From: Lachnospiraceae bacterium | Lineage (GTDB): Bacteria > Bacillota > Clostridia > Lachnospirales > Lachnospiraceae | DNA length: 34,929 nucleotides | Assembly: GCA_017436865.1 (NCBI GenBank) | Contig: JAFSCH010000010.1 | Coordinates: 1 to 34,929 of the forward strand | Reading direction: 5' to 3' | Shown here: positions 1-7,279 of the stretch, piece after piece | Position numbering within the stretch: the stretch's first letter is position 1 | Layout of the letters: the number at the start of each line of letters is the position of its first letter | Translations under genes and position numbers: made by a program | The notes under the pieces: model-generated | Told to the model about the DNA's origin: nothing | Seen by the model: only the letters and a program-made list of their open reading frames with translations | The model's database searches: none

Positions 1-164
1 AACTGGCTAAATATCCGTTGCAATTTTACTTGCTGTTATAAAGGATTTGTTCTCTGAATTTTCTTTGAACGAGTTCCTTATGAACTCTTTTCTCAATAGA
101 ATTTTCAGGGTTGCATTACTGTTTATTTGTCAATGTTCTATCTTCATTGTTTGTTTGACACAAC
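1..164 (-). other. Probable rRNA operon leader (transcript runs off left edge)
   Basis: Read leftward, this is the untranslated stretch downstream of two tandem strong promoters, and it carries no credible ORF. It contains a perfect 6-bp inverted repeat (GAGTTC at 71-76, GAACTC at 82-87). Tandem consensus promoters, a long non-coding leader and a neighbouring tRNA gene are typical of Firmicutes rRNA operons, so a 16S gene probably begins just outside the window. The 16S itself is not visible, so this is inference; another stable RNA or tRNA cluster is possible. Confidence 0.5.
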
Positions 165-170
165 TCTGTT

Positions 171-199
171 AGAATAACACATTGTTTTGTCTTTGTCAA
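171..199 (-). promoter_or_regulatory. Sigma-A promoter P2 (leftward, proximal)
   Basis: On the minus strand a perfect -35 TTGACA (194-199) is followed after exactly 17 bp by the -10 TATTCT (171-176). The predicted start is near 164, transcribing leftward. It is the downstream member of a tandem pair. Confidence 0.7.
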
Positions 200-256
200 C
201 AACTTTTTTAAATTTCTTTTTTGTTTTTCACTGCTCGATTTTCGCGGTAGATTTTT

Positions 257-285
257 ATTTTACCACAACTTTCTTGCGATGTCAA
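257..285 (-). promoter_or_regulatory. Sigma-A promoter P1 (leftward, distal)
   Basis: On the minus strand -35 TTGACA (280-285), 17-bp spacer, -10 TAAAAT (257-262). It lies 86 bp behind P2 and points the same way. Two near-consensus promoters in tandem with no ORF between them suggest a stable-RNA operon. Confidence 0.75.
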
Positions 286-334
286 CAACAATTTTACATA
301 AGTGCAATCATTTTATCACTTCGCATGTTTTGGG

Positions 335-371
335 CGAAAAAAAAGAATCTCGATGTAACTAAGATTTCTTT
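335..371 (-). terminator. Terminator after tRNA-Ser
   Basis: On the minus strand an AT-rich stem (AAAGAAATCT paired with AGATTCTTT, one bulged A) is followed by a run of T (335-344 are A-rich on the plus strand). It lies just downstream of the tRNA and before promoter P1. The stem is weak in GC, hence moderate confidence. Confidence 0.5.
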
Positions 372-392
372 TTATTAGTTAATAAAACGAAA

Positions 393-480
393 CGGAGAAA
401 GAGGGATTTGAACCCTCGCGCCGGTTGCCCGACCTACACCCTTAGCAGGGGCGCCTCTTCAGCCTCTTGAGTATTTCTCC
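393..480 (-). tRNA. tRNA-Ser (anticodon GCU)
   Basis: The minus strand folds as a class II tRNA. The acceptor arms GGAGAAA and TTTCTCC pair perfectly, and G73 is the serine-type discriminator. The anticodon stem CGCCC/GGGTG encloses loop CTGCTAA, giving anticodon GCT (plus-strand 444-446), which reads AGC/AGU. A long variable arm and a T arm GAGGG-TTCAAAT-CCCTC follow. The 3' CCA is not encoded. The gene has its own promoter and a weak terminator, so it is probably a single transcription unit placed just behind the presumed rRNA operon. Confidence 0.95.
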
Positions 481-541
481 CTGGTACTGAATTAAATCCT
501 CTACCAATTCAAAATTGTACGTCTTACTCAACGCAAAATTT

Positions 542-570
542 ATTATACATATATCCTATATTATTGTCAA
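542..570 (-). promoter_or_regulatory. Promoter of tRNA-Ser
   Basis: On the minus strand -35 TTGACA (565-570), 17-bp spacer, -10 TATAAT (542-547): a perfect consensus promoter about 60 bp upstream of the mature tRNA 5' end at 480. Confidence 0.85.
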
Positions 571-635
571 CAGTTTTTTGCTTTTTATTTCAATTTGATT
601 ATTATTTTATTTTCTAACCTCAATATAAGCAGTTT

Positions 636-1187
636 CTATTCTTCACAGAACTCTTTTATAGCAGTTTCATATAGATTATTTCCCTTTGCATCTATAACAA
701 CAATCACTGGAAAATTATCTACTTTCAATTTACGAATTGCTTCGGTTCCTAACTCATTATACGCTACCACTTCTGAAGATGTGATTGATTTTGATAATAA
801 TGCACCCACTCCTCCTACTGCTGCAAAATAAACAGCACCATTTCGAACAATAGCCTCTTTTACTTCATTACTCCTTTTCCCTTTACCTATCATGCCTATT
901 AATCCCACATCAAGCAAACGAGGCGCATATTTATCCATTCTGCTAGCAGTTGTTGGTCCCGCAGAACCGATTGGTCTTCCTTCTCTTGCTGGAGACGGAC
1001 CCATATAATATATTATGTTATTTTCTATATCAATGGGCAATTTTTCTCCTCTGTCTAAAGCTTCATCCATACGAAGATGTGCTGCATCTCGTGCAGTATA
1101 AATGGTTCCTGTTATATATACATAATCTCCTATATTTAAAGAAGCAACTTCTTCTTTACTAATTGGTGTCTTGATATATTTATCCAT
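636..1187 (-). CDS. Fumarate hydratase class I, beta subunit (two-subunit Fe-S type)
   Basis: This 183-residue protein matches the C-terminal (beta) half of class I [4Fe-4S] hydro-lyases, which in many anaerobes are encoded as two genes. Family landmarks are the N-terminal region with IYTARDAAH and the GPTTASRMDKY segment near residues 77-87. With the alpha subunit it would interconvert fumarate and L-malate in the cytoplasm; the related L-tartrate dehydratase has the same architecture, so the substrate is inferred. It is the last gene of the operon. A 314-bp gap containing a palindromic repeat separates it from the alpha gene, which is unusual for subunits needed in equal amounts. Confidence 0.88.
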   Translation of the reverse strand: MDKYIKTPISKEEVASLNIGDYVYITGTIYTARDAAHLRMDEALDRGEKLPIDIENNIIYYMGPSPAREGRPIGSAGPTTASRMDKYAPRLLDVGLIGMIGKGKRSNEVKEAIVRNGAVYFAAVGGVGALLSKSITSSEVVAYNELGTEAIRKLKVDNFPVIVVIDAKGNNLYETAIKEFCEE

Positions 1188-1222
1188 ATTTTTGTCTTGT
1201 AACTTTTTTAGATAAACTTTAC

Positions 1223-1357
1223 GTAATTATTCAGTACCTTCATAATTACGATTCGCAAATCCATTCTAAATCAGCTTTGCTGATGGGATTTGCTCACTCC
1301 TGAATCATGTTCTTACGGTCTCAGTAACAAGTGCTTCGACCTGTCCTGAATAGTTAC
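1223..1357. repeat. 135-bp palindromic intergenic element between the two fumarase genes
   Basis: The ends are imperfect inverted repeats, GTAATTATTCAG (1223-1234) and CTGAATAGTTAC (1346-1357), with 11 of 12 positions complementary. Inside are a perfect 9-bp hairpin (CGTAATTAT 1222-1230 with ATAATTACG 1242-1250) and a nested hairpin (GCAAATCC 1255-1262 with GGATTTGC 1286-1293, enclosing ATCAGC/GCTGAT at 1270-1284). There is no ORF. It looks like a MITE or REP-type element inserted between co-transcribed genes. The rest of the gap (1358-1501) shows nothing I can support. Confidence 0.6.
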
Positions 1358-1501
1358 AACTTTACAATAATGTCTCTTTAATATCTTTTTATCTTCTAAT
1401 TAGTTACTTTATCCTTTCATAATTATTCGTCTTTTCCTATACCCTGTTGTGCAATAAGCATGTGTTGCTTCATTGTTTCCATATTTTTTGCAGAAAAACA
1501 T

Positions 1502-2344
1502 TTACAATTCTCTTACTGCGTGTCTGTTTACATGACAACAAATGTTAATTGCTACCGGAAGTCCTGCAATGTGGGTTGCATAGGTATTTATGTTTACTGC
1601 CAATGCCGTTGTTATTCCACCAAGTCCACCAGGTCCGATTCCTGTTTTATTGATTTTTTCTAGCAATTCTTCTTCCATTTCTCTTACATATGGAATCTCG
1701 GAGCGTTCATTTATAGGTCTTGTGAGTGCCTTCTTTGCCATAAGTGCACACTTTTCAAAGGTACCACCTATACCTACTCCTATCACCATAGGAGGACACG
1801 CATTAGGACCGGCATCCTTTACTGCTGTTAAAATTGCATTTTTAACACCTTCTATACCATCTGCCGGCTTTAGCATAAATACACGACTCATATTTTCACT
1901 TCCAAAACCTTTCGGTGCCAGAGTAATCTTTACCTTGTCTCCTGATACGATATTATAATGAATGACCGCAGGAGTATTATCTTTGCTGTTTTCACGAATA
2001 ATAGGATCTTTTACCACCGATTTGCGCAAATAACCTTCTACATATCCTTGACGTACGCCTTCATGTATGGCTTCTTCCAAAATGCCTCCCTCAAAGTGCA
2101 CTTCTTGTCCAATTTCCATGAAAACAACCGCCATTCCCGTATCCTGACAAATCGGTATCATTTCCTCACCGGCTATTGCAAGATTGTCCTGCAATTGATT
2201 TAGAATCTGCTTCCCTAATTTACTCTTTTCTGTAAATACGGCATTTTTTAATGCCTCATTCATGTCCGTCGTAAGAAAATGATTTGCTTCCATACACATT
2301 TCCTTTATGTTATGTGTTATTTGTGATGTCTGTATGGTTCTCAT
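1502..2344 (-). CDS. Fumarate hydratase class I, alpha subunit
   Basis: This 280-residue protein is the Fe-S cluster-bearing alpha subunit of a two-subunit class I fumarase. The three expected cluster cysteines are visible: Cys66 in PICQDTG, Cys183 in GPNACPP, and Cys269 or Cys270 in NICCHVNRH near the C-terminus. The GGTFEKCALMAKKAL segment is also typical. The start is supported by GGGGAA about 10 bases upstream. It follows the YbaK gene by 33 bp in the same direction. It probably serves the reductive (fumarate-forming) branch of a fermentative TCA pathway; tartrate dehydratase is the main alternative. Confidence 0.9.
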   Translation of the reverse strand: MRTIQTSQITHNIKEMCMEANHFLTTDMNEALKNAVFTEKSKLGKQILNQLQDNLAIAGEEMIPICQDTGMAVVFMEIGQEVHFEGGILEEAIHEGVRQGYVEGYLRKSVVKDPIIRENSKDNTPAVIHYNIVSGDKVKITLAPKGFGSENMSRVFMLKPADGIEGVKNAILTAVKDAGPNACPPMVIGVGIGGTFEKCALMAKKALTRPINERSEIPYVREMEEELLEKINKTGIGPGGLGGITTALAVNINTYATHIAGLPVAINICCHVNRHAVREL

Positions 2345-2377
2345 TCTTATATTCCCCTTCTTAATTACTTATACCTT

Positions 2378-2863
2378 TTACTTTACTATAATATCTGCAT
2401 ATTCTGCATTGCTTGCCTTACACAAATCATCCGGTGTCAATTCAAGCTGTGTACCGAGCTTTCCACCACTTACTATTATTTGCTCTAGATTCTTTGCCGC
2501 TTCTTCGATTCTTGTAATGTATTGCTTTTTCATGCCAATTGCCGTGCAGCCTCCTCGAATATAACCGGTTACTGCATTAATGTCTTTTACATGTAACATA
2601 GCAACGGATTTCTCTCCCACGGACTTTGCTGCCTTTTTCATATCAAGTTCTTCTGCAATAGGAATCACAAAAACATAATAATTTTTGCTGTTTCCTTGCG
2701 TTACGAGCGTTTTATATACTTTTTCATGCGGAAGAGAAAGCATATCCGCTATCTGAATTCCATCAATGAATTCATCACATTCATAAGTATGTGTGGTAAA
2801 CGGGATTTTTTTGGTTTCTAACATTCTCATTGCATTTGTTTTTGTTTCTTTACTTTTTGCCAT
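2378..2863 (-). CDS. ybaK: Cys-tRNA(Pro)/aminoacyl-tRNA deacylase, YbaK family
   Basis: This 161-residue protein belongs to the YbaK/ProX editing-domain family, which hydrolyses mischarged Cys-tRNA(Pro) in trans. Seen here are FTTHTYE near the N-terminus, the conserved lysine in KVYKTLV, the CTAIGMKK segment near residues 105-112 and IIVSGGKLGTQLEL near the C-terminus. Length fits the family. Its ribosome-binding site GAGGA overlaps the end of the upstream amidase gene (14-bp gap), indicating translational coupling. Confidence 0.9.
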   Translation of the reverse strand: MAKSKETKTNAMRMLETKKIPFTTHTYECDEFIDGIQIADMLSLPHEKVYKTLVTQGNSKNYYVFVIPIAEELDMKKAAKSVGEKSVAMLHVKDINAVTGYIRGGCTAIGMKKQYITRIEEAAKNLEQIIVSGGKLGTQLELTPDDLCKASNAEYADIIVK

Positions 2864-2877
2864 TTTTAAGTCATCCT

Positions 2878-3705
2878 CTACTCTGTCATTTCTATCTTTT
2901 CTTCTTCCTTTATAGAAAGAAAATACTTGTCTATGCCATTTGCCATACCTTCTGCCATTTTCTTCTGATAATCTTCTGTTGCCATGAGCTTATCTTCCGT
3001 AGGATTGGACATAAACCCCATTTCTACAATTGTAACTGGAACTTGACTCCAATTTATTCCCGTCATCGTATCCGTCTCCCATACTTTTCGTTTCTTACAG
3101 CCTGTTGCTGCAACCATTTCATCTAATACATACGTTGACAGGCTCCTACTTTGTTCGTATAAAAAACTATTATATGGATTGGATGCTGTCTGACAGACGG
3201 TCATAGCTCCACTTACATAAGACTTCTCAAAGCTATTCGCATGAATTCGGATGAAAACATCTGCGTGTGCCTCATTTGCCATTTGTGCTCGCTCTGCATT
3301 ACTTATGTCTACATCATGGCTATCTCTTATCATGTATACTTCATATCCTCTGCCTAATAATTCTTGTTCCAGCTTTTGTGCAACCGTCAGTGTTAATTCA
3401 AACTCTGCTAGTCCCGTAGTATTTCCTTCTGTTCCATACGTTACCTTGGTCTTTTTAGTCGTTGCACCAGGACCTATGGGTTCTTTCTCTAGATTGCCTT
3501 TTGCCTGATGGCCTGCATCTATGGCAATTAATGGTTTTTCCTCTTTTGCTATTATAGCATATTCTCCATCATCCGGAATTGGTAAATTGGGTATATTGTA
3601 ACCTTGCATAGGTAATTCCATCTCTTGCGCATAACTTATATTTGTATTTGTTAATAACGTCACTAGAAGCATTGTTCCTAACGCAATTTCTTTTAAACCT
3701 TTCAT
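2878..3705 (-). CDS. Secreted N-acetylmuramoyl-L-alanine amidase (Amidase_3 family)
   Basis: This 275-residue protein begins with a signal peptide (basic start, hydrophobic residues about 7-20, then SYA-QE as probable cleavage site). The catalytic domain from about residue 58 shows Amidase_3 zinc and catalytic residues: His66 in DAGHQ, a glutamate at 101 or 103, His155 in RIHANS, and Glu228 in VEMGFMSNPTED. The enzyme cleaves the amide bond between MurNAc and the stem peptide outside the membrane. No separate cell-wall-binding repeat is present. It is the first gene of the operon with ybaK and the fumarase genes, with the repeat array of 3739-4119 upstream. CwlD-like proteins are the closest family I can name. 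Confidence 0.88.
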   Translation of the reverse strand: MKGLKEIALGTMLLVTLLTNTNISYAQEMELPMQGYNIPNLPIPDDGEYAIIAKEEKPLIAIDAGHQAKGNLEKEPIGPGATTKKTKVTYGTEGNTTGLAEFELTLTVAQKLEQELLGRGYEVYMIRDSHDVDISNAERAQMANEAHADVFIRIHANSFEKSYVSGAMTVCQTASNPYNSFLYEQSRSLSTYVLDEMVAATGCKKRKVWETDTMTGINWSQVPVTIVEMGFMSNPTEDKLMATEDYQKKMAEGMANGIDKYFLSIKEEEKIEMTE

Positions 3706-3738
3706 TCTCTACACCACGCCTTTCCTAAGTATTAAAAT

Positions 3739-4119
3739 AGTGCAACCTCGAAGCTTGCACTCAAAAAATTTACTTCGTAAATTCTTTATTAACTGCCACT
3801 ACGTTACAGCAATTTCATATTACTTAAAAAGACACAAAATCCCTTTTTCAAGCAATTCTGTGTCTGTCACTATAATTTTATAACAATTCCTGTATGCATT
3901 CAATAAAAAGTGATTGCCCAGCAGCATTCACTCAAAAGAATTTCTTACGAAATTCTTGTCTAACTACCGCTACGTTACAGCAATTTCATATTACTTAAAA
4001 ATAGTGCGTGCCAACGCACGCACTTTGGCAAGAATTTCTTACGAAATTCTTGTCTAACTACTGCTACGTTACAGCAATTTCATATTACTTAAAAAGAAGA
4101 GCCCGTGACGGCTCTTCTT
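3739..4119. repeat. Array of three 64-66 bp structured repeats separated by variable hairpins
   Basis: Three direct copies of a near-identical unit lie at 3767-3830, 3936-4001 and 4030-4095; all share GTTACAGCAATTTCATATTA. Each unit begins with a small hairpin. In copy 1 it is AATTTAC-ttc-GTAAATT, while in copies 2 and 3 it is AAGAATTTC-ttac-GAAATTCTT, so both arms changed together (covariation). Between and around the units are hairpins unrelated in sequence: 3739-3761, 3830-3865, 3909-3932, 4003-4024 (perfect 9 bp) and 4094-4119 (perfect 10 bp). Read on the minus strand several of these are followed by T-runs, like terminators. This fills the 502-bp gap between the amidase and ABC permease genes. 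I see no ORF. Confidence 0.75.
4091..4119 (-). terminator. Rho-independent terminator of the Nat-type ABC operon
   Basis: On the minus strand a 10-bp stem AAGAAGAGCC/GGCTCTTCTT is followed by TTTTT (plus-strand 4091-4095). It lies about 90 bp past the permease stop codon and is also the rightmost hairpin of the repeat array. Confidence 0.7.
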
Positions 4120-4207
4120 GGCTGTGTGATATAAGTGAAAGGAAAGAATATTCCTCGTACCGCGAAATACGTATTACTTTCAACAATCATAGGTTAGCAC
4201 AGACTAA

Positions 4208-6247
4208 CTATTCTGTCAACACTTTATTTTCTACTTTTACATTCTTCTTATTGTTCATAAGAAGAATGCCTGCTACTAACGCAATTGCGCCTATGGTAGT
4301 CATAGCTACAAGCTCTATACTAGATAACTCTTCTTTTACTAATACTGGTAATACATTTTCTATGAGTTCTGGTTTTTTCATGCTGACAACCGATATAAAA
4401 TTATTCAGAAAATGTAATGACATGGTGATATAGATACTTCCACCCTTATAAACGATATACGCAAAGCACGCACCTAACATGGACGTTGGTAACAATTTCA
4501 CAACACTTCCATGGTATAATCCAAAAACAAGTGAGGACACAAGAATTGCCCAAACTGCTTTATATTTACTATTTAAGCTTCCAAATGTAAGTCCACGAAA
4601 CAGTAGTTCTTCTCCAATAGCCGGCATCACAGCAACTACAAAAACCACTGCTAAAAAGGAATGATTCATAAGCTCCTCAAAGGCCATATTCAAATTCTCT
4701 GTGCTCTGCGGAAACACTTTTGTTAAACCATACACTACAACAAGTTCTAAAAGGAAACATCCAATATATAAGAAAGCACTAGCAGGAATCATATATCGTT
4801 TTGGTGCCTTTAACGAAAAGAGCTCCTTTTTATCCGTCTTCATATACCATGTTAATAATAATGGTGTTGTCAATATGATAAGCTGAGTAACAATGGTACC
4901 TACAAATACGTCTCTTGCTGAGAAAATGCTTCCAATATATACTATAAGCATAAAAACAACAACGAGACAAATAACCACATCTCCTGTTGCAGGAATGGTT
5001 CCCTTTTTTATGTCGGAGCGTTTTTGGAATAAACGGAAGCTACGGAATCCGTCGGAAAACATAATATCTTCGCTGTCATACATTTTTGCAAGAATCCAAA
5101 TAGTTAAAACACTGTATCCCAGATTTACACCAACGGTTATTAATGCAAGTGACAGATCAAGATGCTGTGATAATACCTGTTTAATTAGTAACGATACATT
5201 AACAATTGGAATAATGGCATAGGTGTAATTCAGCTCTATCGTTGGAATCATTCCTACCATAGAAAGTATCATAATTACCAGCATAATAGGTGTCATGTAG
5301 TTATTGGCTTCTTTTGAGCTCTTTGCAAATACGCAAAAGCACATACTTAATGCGGTAACAAAAAGTGCTGTTGCAATGAGCGCAAACAATAACACCGGAA
5401 TACTACTTAAAATGGTTTCTAACGGAAATTGTGTCACTTCACTTGTCATATCTTCCGGAACTCCCAACATCAAAAAGAGAACCGAACCACCAATTGCCAG
5501 CAAGGAAACCGTGGCCGTTACACAAGCAACAATAGAAACAGCAATAAATTTACTCATAATCATCTGAAAATTCGTAACCGGAAGTGTTAATAAGGTTTCC
5601 AGTGTTCCTCGTTCCTTTTCTCCTGTGGTAACGTCCACTGCAGGGTAAAAGGCACCAAGCATAATCATGGAAATCAATACCATACCTATTGTTCCACCAT
5701 AATACATTCCTACACTTTCTGACTCACTTACAGAATCAACAGATTCATAAACTACCGGATATAAAAAGTCCTCTGTCAGTCCCTTTTTTTCTAGATTTCT
5801 TGCCATAATCTCATCACGATAGAGCTCTGCAAGCTCCTGCATGGTATCCTCTGCATAATTAGAATCCATGTTTGTCGAAGTATAATCTACCTGTATCTGT
5901 ATGTTGCCTTCCTTTTCGGTAAAGCTTACCCATACATCAGCCTCTTGGCGAACTGCTTCTTCATTACTCTGATCTGCTCCTTGAAAGGCTATCTCACTTT
6001 CAAGTTCCTCTTTTTCCTTCTCATAGAGAGCTTTTATCGGCTCCATGTATGCTTCATTCTCCAGACTATATCCGACAATCTGACTTTCCTGTGTTTGAGA
6101 TTCCATAAGCATTGTCACACCAAAGCTTACTCCGATTAACATTGCCGGATAAAGAATCATTGGCATTACTAACATCATAATCAATGTCTTTTTATCACGA
6201 AGGATTTCTGTCATTTCCTTCTTTACAAGAATTCCAATCTTTTTCAT
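4208..6247 (-). CDS. ABC-2 permease fused to a CPBP intramembrane protease domain
   Basis: This 679-residue membrane protein has two parts. Residues 1-400 form an ABC-2/NatB-type permease: one N-terminal helix (about 22-48), a large extracytoplasmic loop to about 180, then a helix bundle with the TTGEKERGTLETLL signature near 207-220. Residues 420-679 form a CPBP (CAAX protease/bacteriocin-processing) domain with all three motifs: EELLFRG (Glu546, Glu547, Arg551), FGLYHG (His579) and HFLNNF (His612). All catalytic positions are intact. The start overlaps the stop of the ATPase gene by 4 bp. The substrate is unknown; sodium extrusion or self-immunity are family possibilities, and peptide cleavage is inferred only from the motifs. 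Confidence 0.88.
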   Translation of the reverse strand: MKKIGILVKKEMTEILRDKKTLIMMLVMPMILYPAMLIGVSFGVTMLMESQTQESQIVGYSLENEAYMEPIKALYEKEKEELESEIAFQGADQSNEEAVRQEADVWVSFTEKEGNIQIQVDYTSTNMDSNYAEDTMQELAELYRDEIMARNLEKKGLTEDFLYPVVYESVDSVSESESVGMYYGGTIGMVLISMIMLGAFYPAVDVTTGEKERGTLETLLTLPVTNFQMIMSKFIAVSIVACVTATVSLLAIGGSVLFLMLGVPEDMTSEVTQFPLETILSSIPVLLFALIATALFVTALSMCFCVFAKSSKEANNYMTPIMLVIMILSMVGMIPTIELNYTYAIIPIVNVSLLIKQVLSQHLDLSLALITVGVNLGYSVLTIWILAKMYDSEDIMFSDGFRSFRLFQKRSDIKKGTIPATGDVVICLVVVFMLIVYIGSIFSARDVFVGTIVTQLIILTTPLLLTWYMKTDKKELFSLKAPKRYMIPASAFLYIGCFLLELVVVYGLTKVFPQSTENLNMAFEELMNHSFLAVVFVVAVMPAIGEELLFRGLTFGSLNSKYKAVWAILVSSLVFGLYHGSVVKLLPTSMLGACFAYIVYKGGSIYITMSLHFLNNFISVVSMKKPELIENVLPVLVKEELSSIELVAMTTIGAIALVAGILLMNNKKNVKVENKVLTE

Positions 6248-7026
6248 ACCTGGACACCTCCCTCAATTGCTTCATCGTATATAGCATGGAATGCTTCTCT
6301 AAGATTTGCTGTATTGGTCTGTTCTTTTAAGTCCTGCGGCGTTCCATGTGCTACAATCTTACCCTGACAAATCATGTAAATACGATCACAGAGCACTTCT
6401 GCTTCTTCCAAATAGTGTGTAGAATACAATACTGTTTTGCCATTTTCTTTCTGCTCCTGCATAAAACGAATAATGGCATCTGCACTTACAATATCAAGTC
6501 CTAACGTTGGCTCATCCAAAATATAGAGCTGAGGGTCTGCCATCAGACAGCGTGCTATGGATGCTCTTTGTGTCTGTCCTGTAGAAAGCTTCTCGATACG
6601 GTTATCTGCAAAGCTGTTCATATCGAGCACTTCGAAGATTTTATTGGTGCGCTCTTCGATTTCCTGTTTACTATATCCATACAAGTCTCCTAAAAAAGCG
6701 AGATATTCACGGATGGAGAAACGTGCATACAGTTTTGTATTGTTGGATAAGTAACCAATGGTCTGCTTTCTCTTTGTCACATCGGTAATCACTTCACCTG
6801 TTGTATCGGTAAGTGTCAATTCACCCTGTGTTGGTGTCATAAGCATACCGAGCATTCTAAGGAGTGTAGTCTTTCCTGCACCATTTGGTCCAAGAATTCC
6901 TACGATTTCACCTTCTTTTGCTTCTAAGGAGACATGGTCTACTGCCATGAACTCTATCTTTTTGTTCTTTTTTCCTTCTTTTACATTCTGTTCAAACTGT
7001 TTACACAGATTGGTTGCCTGTATCAT
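6244..7026 (-). CDS. ABC transporter ATP-binding protein, NatA-like
   Basis: This 260-residue nucleotide-binding domain powers the fused permease encoded immediately downstream with a 4-bp overlap. Walker A GPNGAGKTT spans residues 46-54, the signature LSTGQ is at 147-151, Walker B ends in Asp171 with catalytic Glu172 (ILDEPTLGLD), and the H-loop reads YSTHYLEEA. Length and the atypical signature LSTGQ fit drug/sodium exporters of the NatA class. A strong ribosome-binding site GGAGGAG lies upstream, and a TATACT -10 element (7071-7076) with a CTGTTT-N5-AAACAG palindrome (7050-7066) lies just before the gene. Confidence 0.9.
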   Translation of the reverse strand: MIQATNLCKQFEQNVKEGKKNKKIEFMAVDHVSLEAKEGEIVGILGPNGAGKTTLLRMLGMLMTPTQGELTLTDTTGEVITDVTKRKQTIGYLSNNTKLYARFSIREYLAFLGDLYGYSKQEIEERTNKIFEVLDMNSFADNRIEKLSTGQTQRASIARCLMADPQLYILDEPTLGLDIVSADAIIRFMQEQKENGKTVLYSTHYLEEAEVLCDRIYMICQGKIVAHGTPQDLKEQTNTANLREAFHAIYDEAIEGGVQV

Positions 7027-7049
7027 AATGTGTTGCTCCTCCTTTACAT

Positions 7050-7076
7050 CTGTTTTATGTAAACAGTTTTAGTATA
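7050..7076 (-). promoter_or_regulatory. Candidate -10 and operator palindrome before the Nat-type ABC operon
   Basis: On the minus strand a -10 TATACT (7071-7076) is followed by the inverted repeat CTGTTT-tatgt-AAACAG (7050-7066) before the ribosome-binding site. A palindrome between -10 and gene suits a repressor operator. No good -35 is visible and no regulator gene is adjacent. I see no other structure in 7077-7279. Confidence 0.4.
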
Positions 7077-7279
7077 GCACAGCAATTGTAGCTAAAAAAG
7101 AAGAGCTAATTCTATTTTCTAGAATTTTTAGAAAGATTATGTTATACTCCCTCTGTTGTCCATTGCAATCTTCTTATACTCAAGGTTTTTCATTCATCTT
7201 GATATAAACTATTGCCATTCAATTATTGTTATTGAGAGTTGACAATATTGTAAAGTTTATTACAAAGGAGGATTATTGA

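Noticed and set aside
187-378. 63-codon open frame on the plus strand
   Set aside because: It overlaps the two tandem promoters and the tRNA terminator, is Phe-rich from AT bias, and has no ribosome-binding site.
1410-1480. Small minus-strand peptide between the fumarase genes (METMKQHMLIAQQGIGKDE)
   Set aside because: Very short, no good ribosome-binding site, no conserved pattern; more likely chance.
3739-4119. CRISPR array
   Set aside because: Only three units of 64-66 bp, spacers are palindromic hairpins of uneven length, and there are no cas genes nearby.
7237-7252. Fourth LytTR-type promoter before the lipoprotein
   Set aside because: TTGACAATATTGT looks similar to the TTACAAT core of the regulon promoters, but no AGCAC half-sites at 21-bp spacing are present.
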